Shown here: in pieces, positions 33,147 to 40,107 of the stretch
How the letters are laid out: each line of letters opens with the position of its first letter
Numbering within the stretch: the stretch's first letter is position 1
Assembly (NCBI GenBank): GCA_030645915.1
Contig: JAUSNO010000008.1
Location: 1-40,107 of the forward strand
Direction: 5' to 3'
Source of the DNA: Undibacterium sp.
Lineage (GTDB): Bacteria; Pseudomonadota; Gammaproteobacteria; Burkholderiales; Burkholderiaceae_D
DNA: 40,107 nt
Made by a program: the position numbers and the translations under genes
The notes under the pieces: generated by a model
Database searches by the model: none
Told to the model about the DNA's origin: nothing
The model's input: only the letters and a program-made list of their open reading frames with translations

Positions 33147-36100
33147 GTGACAGCGCCTTATCACTACAACATGATCGAACAGCTGCACATGAGCGAACGG
33201 GCGCTGGTCAATCGCGTCTTTTCCACCCAAGACAATGTCCGTGTCATCGTTAAGATCTTAAATAAAGAGTTTCCATCGTTCCAGGAAATCGGGCAATTCA
33301 AACGCGAATATGCGATTGCTTGCCGTTGCCTGCACGCCGGTATTGTGCGCCCTCTCGCGTTGCGGCAAAAGGCCGGTCGCTGGACAATCATTCAGGAAGA
33401 CATCAATGGCCAGTCGCTCAACAAGTTGCTGCATGAGCGAAAAATGCACAATAGCGAAGCAAGCTCACAGCCAGCCATCCCGCTCAGCGATTTTTTCGAT
33501 ATTGCCTTGCAACTATGCTCGGCGCTAGAACTGGTACATAGCAAGGGCGTTATCCACAAGGACATCAATCCCTCCAATCTGATCTGGAATGGCGAATTGC
33601 GCCGTTTGCAACTGATCGATTTTGGCATTGCCTGCGAACTTGGACAGGAAACGCCGGGCATTGACCATCCCACTACATTGGAGGGCACTCTGCGTTACAT
33701 GGCTCCGGAGCAAACCGGGCGCATGAACCGCATTGTCGACTATCGCGCAGATTATTATGCGCTTGGTGCGACGTTTTATGAACTGCTGACTGGGCAACCG
33801 CCATTCGCCGCCACCGATGCGATGGAACTGGTGCACTGTCATATTGCACGCACACCGGATTGGTCGCTGCCAATACTGAGCAGCCTGCCGGGACCGATGC
33901 TGGCCGTATTGCAACGGCTATTGGAAAAAAACGCAGAGCAGCGTTACCAGAGTTTGCATGGACTAAAAAAAGATCTGGCATTGTGTCAGGTAGTGATGCA
34001 AGAGCCGGCTCAGGCATACAATCTACCAGCCAGTCTGTCGGGTCATAGCGGCAAGTTCCTGATTCCTCAGAAGCTATATGGCCGCGAGCGAGAAATTGAA
34101 ACGCTACTCAGTGCCTTCGATCGGATCAGCAACGGGCCCAGCGAGATGCTGTTGGTCGCTGGCTATTCCGGTATCGGCAAATCGGCCGTGGTCAACGAAG
34201 TTCACAAATCTATCGTCGCACGTCGTGGTTGTTTTGTTTCCGGCAAGTTTGATCAATACCGACGCGACGTTCCATATGCCTCGCTCATCCAGGCGTTTCA
34301 GGAACTGATACGGCAATTGCTGAGCGAGCCACAAGAGCAGGTGGAGCAATGGGCCGGACAGCTACGTGAGGCGCTGGGTGCCAATATCGGCGTCATCGTC
34401 GCACTGATACCCGAACTTGAACTGATCGTGGGCGCGACCGAGCCAGTAGCGACACTGCCCCCGGTCGAATCACAAAACCGCCTGAATCTGTTGTTCCAGC
34501 GTTTTATTGAGGTTTTTTCTTCTGCCGATCATCCGCTGGTGATCTTCCTTGACGACCTGCAATGGGCCGATGCGCCAACGCTCAGGATGATCGAACTCTT
34601 CATGCGCGCCACCGACGAAGGCTATATGCTGTTCATCGGTGCATATCGCGACAACGAAGTTAACGCAGTTCATCCACTAATGACACTATGCGATCAACTC
34701 AAGACCGCTGGCGTGCGACTCACTTCCCTGACGATAAACGCGCTGACCGAAGCGCATGTGGCGCATCTCACTGCTGATACCTTGCGCGTCCCGGCTGCTG
34801 ATTGCGCAGCACTGACCAGTCTGTGTTACGAGAAAACCAGTGGTAATCCCTTCTTCCTCAATCAGTTCCTGCACACCATCCACGATGCCGGCCACCTGAG
34901 TTATCAGTTCGATCAGGATACCTGGAACTGGAACATGGAGGCGATCAACAACGCCGACTATACCGACAATGTAATCGATCTGATGCTGGAAAAAATCCGC
35001 CGCCTGCCGCCTGAAACGCAACAATTACTGCAACTGGCTGCGTGCATCGGCAATCGCTTCGAGCTCGAGACGCTGGCGGTGATCGGCACTAAAGTCGACT
35101 CTGGCATCAGCGTCTATTCAAGCTACCAGACACAAAAAAATCTCTGGCCAGCACTCGAAGCCGGCCTCGTCCATCCGGTCGATCAGCATTATAAGTATCT
35201 AGGAGAAGAACCAGCCACGACGCAGATTGCCTATCGCTTCCTGCATGACCGCGTACAGCAAGCAGCCTACGCCGTCGCCAACGACAGCGAACATCAAAAA
35301 AATCATCTGAACATCGGTCGCCTGATGGTTCGCCATGCGACACAAGAGACGTTGAAAAAAAGATTATTCTCAATCGTCGAGCAACTCAATGCCGGCAGGG
35401 AACTGATCGACGACACGGATGAGCGCCTGCAGCTGGCGATCCTGAATCAGCGTGCCGGAATGAAGGCACGCAGTTCCGCCGCCTTTGACGCCGCGTTACG
35501 GCATATGCGCATTGGCATTGCACTGTTGCCAGAAAACGCCTGGCAGCACCATCTCGATCTGACTCTTGACCTGCAACTGGGGGCCGCCGAAAGCGCTTAT
35601 CTGTGCGGTGAATTCGCTGCTGCCGAGGCGATTTATCCGGTGGTGCTGTCACATTGCCTCACGACCTTGCAAAAAATCCGCTGCATCGCAATTCAAGCCC
35701 ATCAGTATCAATTGCAAGGACGCCTGCACGACGCCATCGCCATATTGCGAGAAGGACTTAGCCTGCTGCAAATTGAGGTTCCCCAAGAAGAATCAGCGGC
35801 GCAAGCACACATTGCTGTCATCTTTGCAGACACTGAACGGCGCTGCAGCGGTCGCAGCATGCAAGACCTGTTGACGGCTGAAGAGATGCAAGATCCCAAC
35901 GATTTAGCGGCCATGCAGTTGATGCAGGGTCTGTGGATGGCCAGCTATTACGCTGGTCAACAGCATCTGAGTATGCTGATGGTATTGTCAATGACACGCT
36001 TGTCTTTACAACGGGGCAATTGCGATTTCACGTCAGTGGCCTATGTGGCTTATGCTTTTTTTCTGGCAGGCCATCAAGATGCCGAACACAGTTACCGCTT

Positions 36101-38252
36101 CGGCTCGATGGCGTTTGAGCTTGCCAGACGTCGCACCAATCTGAACACGCGCTCGCTCACGGTTCTGATGTTCGGCGCGATCATCAACCACTGGACTCGC
36201 CCCTTGCGCGGTTCTGACGCACTTTATGATGACGCCTTCAATTGTGCATTGGATAGCGGTGACTTTGTCCAAGTGGGCGTGGTCGCAGCAGTACGAGCCA
36301 CGGATCGTTTGATCCTGAGTCAATATTTGCCAGAGCTATTGCAGTCGGTTGAACGCGATCTCGCGTTGATGCGCAGTCATGGCCACACCGATCTGGTCGA
36401 TTGCGCCATTGCCGGAGCAGTGCAGCCGATCAAATGCCTGATGGGTAAAACCTGGCGCACCGATAGCTATGACGATGACAGCTTTAGCGAGGCACGATTT
36501 CTCGGCAGCTATGGCGGCTCACGTCTGTATCAAGCGTATTTTTATCAAGGCAAAATCCGCAACGCCTATTTTTTTGACGGCGAAGACGCAGAATCACTGG
36601 TCGACAAGCTGGACATCGTCGTACAGATACTGCGCGGCCAGGCCAAGGTTCCCGAAACTACCTTCTATGCCGCGCTGATCCTGATTCGAGTGTTGCGACG
36701 TAACCCGCAGCGCGCCGATGCCAGCGTATTATTTACGCGTATCGAATCCCTGCGATCCGATCTGGCCGCCTGGGCTGCAATAGGACCAGACAACGTGACC
36801 GCCAAATACCTGCTAGTGCAAGCTGAAATCGCCCGCTATCAGCAAGACATGCCGCTAGCGCTACGCTGTTATCAGCAAGCCATCGACGCCGCCCGCGACG
36901 CCGCTTACATTAATATGCAAGCCCTAAGCAACGAGCTTTGCGGCGAATACTGGCTCGACCAAGGTCAGCACCGTGTTGCCAAGGTATTTTTGCAGGACGC
37001 CCTATCGCATTACCGCCAGTGGGGTGCGGATGGCAAGGTGACGCAACTTATCAGGCAGTACGAGGCTCTCCTGGCAGAAACTGCCGCGCATTCCCTCAGT
37101 CGAATACGCCAGCCCGCATTTACCTCGCTCACAGAAAACGGTACGACATCTGTCAGCACCACGTCGGCCAACGCCGCGCTTGACCTTGCTTCCATCATCA
37201 AAGCTTCTCATGCCTTATCGAACGAAATCGGCCTGCGCAACGTGTTACAGCGCCTGATCGCCATCGTGTGTGAAAACTCCGGTGCGCAGGTGGCGCGCCT
37301 ACTCCTGTTTAACGATGAGATATGGCGCCTTAACGCGGAAATGAACGACGAGACAGTATCGATATTGCAGGAGCGCCAAATCATTCTAGATGCCGACAGC
37401 GATCCGCAGTTTCCACTATCGCTACTGCGTTACGTAGCTCGCACCGGCGAAGAGATCATTGAAGACCACATGGCAATCTCGACTAAATTCGCCACGGATT
37501 CCTATGTGCAGGCGCATCGCCCAAGATCGGTGATGTGCTTGCCGATCAAACAGGCAGGACTGATTCGCGGCATGCTTTACCTCGAGAACAATCTGCTTCA
37601 CGCCTCCTTTACTGCTGAGCGCGTTGAGTTTCTGCGCATTCTGGCTGCCCATGCGATGATTTCCATTTCCCACGCCCGCTTGCACGACAGCCTGGAACAA
37701 CGGGTAGCTGAACGCACTGCGCAGCTGGAGGATGCCAATCGCAAGCTGGCAACACTCTCTGCCACGGATGGTCTAACCGGGCTCGCCAACCGCCGTCATT
37801 TCGATGAAATGCTGGAGCGCGAATGGGCCAGAGCCAGCCGCACCAATCAACCTTTGGCGGTCATCATGATCGACGTTGATCACTTTAAAAAATATAATGA
37901 CTGCTACGGCCATCAGGCCGGTGACGAATGCCTGAAAACTATTGCTGCCATCCTGCAAAAGGGAACGCGCCGCGTGAGCGACCTGGCGGCGCGTTACGGC
38001 GGTGAGGAATTTTCAATCGTGCTACCAAATACAGAAGCAAGCGTAGCCCATCAACTGGCAGAAGCGGTGCGGCTATCAATAGAAAGTCTAGACATGACGC
38101 ATCGACAATCACCGCTAGGCAAGGTCACGATCAGCGTCGGTATCGCCATCAGATCCAGACGAGAAAATGACGCAGATAGCCTGGTACGTGCTGCCGACGA
38201 AGCGCTCTATCGCGCCAAGAACAATGGTCGAAATTGCATTATTTTAAATTGA
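33147..38252 (+). CDS. Multidomain Ser/Thr kinase - AAA ATPase - TPR-like - GAF - GGDEF protein (1701 aa)
   Basis: A giant cytoplasmic signalling protein. Residues 1-280: Ser/Thr kinase domain with Lys36 (VIVKIL), catalytic HKD 137-139, N144 and DFG 158-160; the Gly-rich loop is not evident. From 310: an AAA-type ATPase with Walker A GYSGIGKS 339-346 and Walker B D469-D470. About 760-1300: helical TPR-like region. About 1344-1510: GAF sensor domain, then a short coiled coil. About 1538-1701: diguanylate cyclase with active-site GGEEF 1618-1622 and an RxxD inhibitory site (R1609-D1612) five residues ahead, so likely active and c-di-GMP regulated. The GTG at 33147 has AGGA 6 bases upstream; a TTG at 33045 has no ribosome site. 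No membrane segments. Ligand unknown. Confidence 0.92.
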   Translation: MTAPYHYNMIEQLHMSERALVNRVFSTQDNVRVIVKILNKEFPSFQEIGQFKREYAIACRCLHAGIVRPLALRQKAGRWTIIQEDINGQSLNKLLHERKMHNSEASSQPAIPLSDFFDIALQLCSALELVHSKGVIHKDINPSNLIWNGELRRLQLIDFGIACELGQETPGIDHPTTLEGTLRYMAPEQTGRMNRIVDYRADYYALGATFYELLTGQPPFAATDAMELVHCHIARTPDWSLPILSSLPGPMLAVLQRLLEKNAEQRYQSLHGLKKDLALCQVVMQEPAQAYNLPASLSGHSGKFLIPQKLYGREREIETLLSAFDRISNGPSEMLLVAGYSGIGKSAVVNEVHKSIVARRGCFVSGKFDQYRRDVPYASLIQAFQELIRQLLSEPQEQVEQWAGQLREALGANIGVIVALIPELELIVGATEPVATLPPVESQNRLNLLFQRFIEVFSSADHPLVIFLDDLQWADAPTLRMIELFMRATDEGYMLFIGAYRDNEVNAVHPLMTLCDQLKTAGVRLTSLTINALTEAHVAHLTADTLRVPAADCAALTSLCYEKTSGNPFFLNQFLHTIHDAGHLSYQFDQDTWNWNMEAINNADYTDNVIDLMLEKIRRLPPETQQLLQLAACIGNRFELETLAVIGTKVDSGISVYSSYQTQKNLWPALEAGLVHPVDQHYKYLGEEPATTQIAYRFLHDRVQQAAYAVANDSEHQKNHLNIGRLMVRHATQETLKKRLFSIVEQLNAGRELIDDTDERLQLAILNQRAGMKARSSAAFDAALRHMRIGIALLPENAWQHHLDLTLDLQLGAAESAYLCGEFAAAEAIYPVVLSHCLTTLQKIRCIAIQAHQYQLQGRLHDAIAILREGLSLLQIEVPQEESAAQAHIAVIFADTERRCSGRSMQDLLTAEEMQDPNDLAAMQLMQGLWMASYYAGQQHLSMLMVLSMTRLSLQRGNCDFTSVAYVAYAFFLAGHQDAEHSYRFGSMAFELARRRTNLNTRSLTVLMFGAIINHWTRPLRGSDALYDDAFNCALDSGDFVQVGVVAAVRATDRLILSQYLPELLQSVERDLALMRSHGHTDLVDCAIAGAVQPIKCLMGKTWRTDSYDDDSFSEARFLGSYGGSRLYQAYFYQGKIRNAYFFDGEDAESLVDKLDIVVQILRGQAKVPETTFYAALILIRVLRRNPQRADASVLFTRIESLRSDLAAWAAIGPDNVTAKYLLVQAEIARYQQDMPLALRCYQQAIDAARDAAYINMQALSNELCGEYWLDQGQHRVAKVFLQDALSHYRQWGADGKVTQLIRQYEALLAETAAHSLSRIRQPAFTSLTENGTTSVSTTSANAALDLASIIKASHALSNEIGLRNVLQRLIAIVCENSGAQVARLLLFNDEIWRLNAEMNDETVSILQERQIILDADSDPQFPLSLLRYVARTGEEIIEDHMAISTKFATDSYVQAHRPRSVMCLPIKQAGLIRGMLYLENNLLHASFTAERVEFLRILAAHAMISISHARLHDSLEQRVAERTAQLEDANRKLATLSATDGLTGLANRRHFDEMLEREWARASRTNQPLAVIMIDVDHFKKYNDCYGHQAGDECLKTIAAILQKGTRRVSDLAARYGGEEFSIVLPNTEASVAHQLAEAVRLSIESLDMTHRQSPLGKVTISVGIAIRSRRENDADSLVRAADEALYRAKNNGRNCIILN

Positions 38253-38407
38253 GGATCGACTTAAATCAGCATTGGAGCGACATTGGTCGACATGAGCACG
38301 CACAAATCAAATCGTCATTGATGAAATTTAAGAGCAGTTCAATTTGATTTCCCCCATCATTTCAGCCAATATCGGCATACCAAATTTCTGCGAATAAAAA
38401 TGTAAAC

Positions 38408-39040
38408 ATGAACACCCTCTCTTTCCCTCAACGCCGAATTCTCTTGGTTGATGATGAGCCAATGACGCTTGCCATCATTCGGCTCGCCTTGCAAAATGCC
38501 GGCTATCAAACCATCGAGGCCACCTCGGGGCAGGACGCCCTGGTACTGGCGCGGCAATTACGGCCAGATCTGGCATTGCTAGATGCAGTTATGCCTGGCA
38601 TGTCGGGAATAGAATTGGCAAAGCACTTGCATGAAGAAATCCATGTGCCATTTATGTTTGTGTCCGGTTCCGGCGAAGTGGAGATCGTCAGGCAGGCAAC
38701 CGAGCATGGCGCCGTTGGCTATTTGCTCAAGCCTTTCGATGTCGCACAAATTGTTCCAGCAGTCGAAGCAGCACTTGCTCGTGCCGATGAAATTAAACAA
38801 TTACGCCGCTCAGAAAGTGACCTGACAACGGCGCTCAACGCCGGCAGAGAAACCAGTATGGCGGTCGGCATACTCATGGCAAAATTTAAAACGGATCGAA
38901 ATACCGCATTCGAAGTATTGCGCGCCTATTCACGATCAAACCGCTGCAAAATTAATGATGTCGCAAACCGTTTGCTCGCCGCAGAAGAAATGTTTAATCA
39001 TTTCAATGAATTATTTTCAAAGCATTCCGATCAGCCCTAA
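38408..39040 (+). CDS. Response regulator with ANTAR RNA-binding domain
   Basis: This 210-residue two-domain protein is of the AmiR/NasT/EutV type. The receiver domain (about 8-125) has all phosphorylation residues: D15-D16, phospho-acceptor D59, S86 and K108. A short coiled coil (RADEIKQLRRSESDLTTAL) leads into the ANTAR domain (about 145-200: MAVGILMAKFKTDRNTAFEVL...INDVANRLL), which binds tandem RNA hairpins and blocks terminators. It probably controls an operon by antitermination when phosphorylated. No histidine kinase is adjacent; the kinase-GGDEF protein ends 155 bases upstream. ATG at 38408 lacks a clear ribosome site. Confidence 0.92.
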   Translation: MNTLSFPQRRILLVDDEPMTLAIIRLALQNAGYQTIEATSGQDALVLARQLRPDLALLDAVMPGMSGIELAKHLHEEIHVPFMFVSGSGEVEIVRQATEHGAVGYLLKPFDVAQIVPAVEAALARADEIKQLRRSESDLTTALNAGRETSMAVGILMAKFKTDRNTAFEVLRAYSRSNRCKINDVANRLLAAEEMFNHFNELFSKHSDQP

Positions 39041-39398
39041 GCTGTCTCAGCTATCAGGCGCTATATCTAATAATAAACACGGGCTTGCGCTGCATCAATG
39101 TTAAATCATGTGTCTTCTATTTCCACATGGAAACAATGCGCTATACTAACGCCTACACATCGCTGACTTGCTAATCCACGTTTTCATCCTTCTTAGCGCC
39201 TTGCACTAAACGCACTCTGAAGATCATTGACAAGTTATCGATAGTTACCCGCCCTTCCCCCGCGGACATCAAGTAGTACTCCGGCCCAATTCCGCCGATA
39301 TTCTCCCTTTAAATTATTTGCATTTTATTTCGCCTTGCCATTGGCATATCAACTCGCGATTTTTTGCAAATTTGTTTGGAAAATGACAAAGGAACACA
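39041..39398. other. 358-base intergenic region upstream of cheW
   Basis: No gene is seen. It holds a small perfect hairpin TTTCC-ACAT-GGAAA (near 39120-39133), a TATACT box at 39142-39147 without a good -35, and a TTGACA at 39227-39232 without a good -10. A GCCGATAT at 39294-39301 resembles a sigma-28 -10 box, but no TAAA lies at the right distance. AGGAA before the cheW ATG is a good ribosome site. Confidence 0.5.
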
Positions 39399-39884
39399 AT
39401 GTCTGAGCTTCAAAATATCCCCGCAGATAATGCCGTAATCGCTACCACCGAGCTTGAATTTCTCGCTTTCAAAATAGGCCAGGAAGAATACGGCATCGAC
39501 ATCCAAAAGGTGCAAGAGCTGCGCCGTTACGAGTTACCGACCCAGATGGCCAATGCACCTGATTATCTAAAGGGCGTGGTTAATTTGCGCGGCATTATCG
39601 TGCCGATTATCGATATGCGCATCAAATTTAATTTGGGAGTTGCCAGCTATGGCGACTTCACCGTTGTCATCATTCTTAACATCACCGGGCAATTGACAGG
39701 AATCGTCGTCGATAGTGTCTCTGATGTCATTACCTTGTTACCGGAACAGATCAGACCGACTCCACCGCTGGATATCACGCGAGAGTCGAATTATCTGATC
39801 GGTATCGGAGCGCTGGAAGCGCGCATGCTGATTCTGGTCGACATAGACAAGATGATGTGGCCTCAAGAATTGCAAGCAGCCTGA
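39399..39884 (+). CDS. cheW: Chemotaxis coupling protein CheW
   Basis: CheW links methyl-accepting receptors to the CheA kinase. The 161-residue protein is a single CheW domain (residues about 18-158) with the hallmark LKGVVNLRGIIVPIIDMR and the LTGIVVDSVSDV segment. ATG at 39399 is preceded by AGGAA. It stands alone here: no CheA, CheR or CheB in the window. It follows the ANTAR regulator by 358 bases, so it probably has its own promoter. A receptor gene may follow downstream. Confidence 0.95.
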   Translation: MSELQNIPADNAVIATTELEFLAFKIGQEEYGIDIQKVQELRRYELPTQMANAPDYLKGVVNLRGIIVPIIDMRIKFNLGVASYGDFTVVIILNITGQLTGIVVDSVSDVITLLPEQIRPTPPLDITRESNYLIGIGALEARMLILVDIDKMMWPQELQAA

Positions 39885-40055
39885 AACACAACTGTTATCA
39901 ACCCTTATCAAAAAAAGGCGGAGAGATTCGGCAAGATCCGATTGCATCCTCCGGAAAAATATAATGAAGGAATGTCTGAATAAGTCCCAAACATTCCGTG
40001 ATTGTTAAAATTTTTTCTTATTACAAAAAATGCGACTTCAAAAAGGCAAATTCAA

Positions 40056-40107
40056 ATGAAATCAGGCGTTTTAATTCCTGCTTTACTGCATCCGTGTGCG
40101 ATTTCTC
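40056..40107 (+). CDS. Possible start of a further gene, cut by the window end
   Basis: An ATG at 40056, with AAGG about 9 bases upstream, opens a frame that stays open to the last base (MKSGVLIPALLHPCAIS...). Seventeen codons are too few to identify it. The hydrophobic start after cheW would fit a methyl-accepting chemotaxis protein, but this is a guess. Confidence 0.3.
   Translation, partial: MKSGVLIPALLHPCAIS

Noticed and set aside
39269..39301. Possible sigma-28 promoter for cheW
   Set aside because: GCCGATAT is close to the -10 consensus, but the nearest TAAA-like -35 (TCAA at 39269) is about 21 bases away instead of 15.
39041..39398. ANTAR target RNA (tandem hexaloop hairpins plus terminator) before cheW
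   Set aside because: Only a single small tetraloop hairpin is present; no paired hexaloop stems with A at loop position 1 and G at 4.
1..40107. CRISPR arrays, tRNA or rRNA genes, prophage, transposase genes
   Set aside because: No spaced direct-repeat arrays, tRNA-like cloverleaves or mobile-element proteins were found by reading both strands; short tRNAs could be missed without a covariance search.

Overview
The window looks like a chromosomal segment of a Betaproteobacterium, most likely Burkholderiales/Oxalobacteraceae (an Undibacterium- or Herminiimonas-like genome). This is inferred from protein resemblance (RhlE, FimV-like, trmJ/suhB pair, PuuD-type urate oxidation) and a base composition near half GC. 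There is no rRNA, tRNA, CRISPR array, IS element or phage gene that I can see.

Layout. 1-9650: housekeeping genes in fairly AT-rich DNA: a secreted M13 peptidase, the YoaA helicase, a YdcH-type small protein, a PP2C phosphatase, a GST, a FimV-like membrane protein and TrmJ. 9650-12200: suhB (divergent from trmJ) and rhlE, both with unusual upstream structures. 12300-32800: a purine-catabolism region: xdhA-xdhB-xdhC-guaD, then (after an unrelated M3 peptidase) puuD plus an M20 hydrolase, a divergent LysR regulator, an orphan gene, uraH, puuE, a fused uraD-allC gene, ttuD, hyi and guaC. 33100-end: signalling: a 1701-residue Ser/Thr kinase/ATPase/GAF/GGDEF protein, a REC-ANTAR response regulator, CheW, and the possible start of one more gene.

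How the genes work together. Guanine is deaminated by GuaD, and xanthine/hypoxanthine is oxidised to urate by XdhAB (matured by XdhC). Urate is oxidised at the membrane by cytochrome-linked PuuD, and UraH, the UraD domain, PuuE and the AllC domain carry the product on to allantoate breakdown. Hyi and TtuD handle the C3 acids made from glyoxylate, and GuaC returns GMP to IMP. Glyoxylate carboligase, tartronate semialdehyde reductase, ureidoglycolate lyase, a purine transporter and urease are not in the window.

Most notable: a UraD-AllC fusion that joins two non-consecutive steps; an M20 hydrolase of unknown substrate behind puuD; a probable AUU start codon for the FimV-like gene; a perfect 16-bp-arm palindrome in front of suhB; a terminator-like hairpin directly in front of rhlE; a 136-bp MITE-like repeat between puuD and lysR; a 25-bp-arm hairpin after guaC; and the kinase-diguanylate cyclase followed by an orphan ANTAR regulator.
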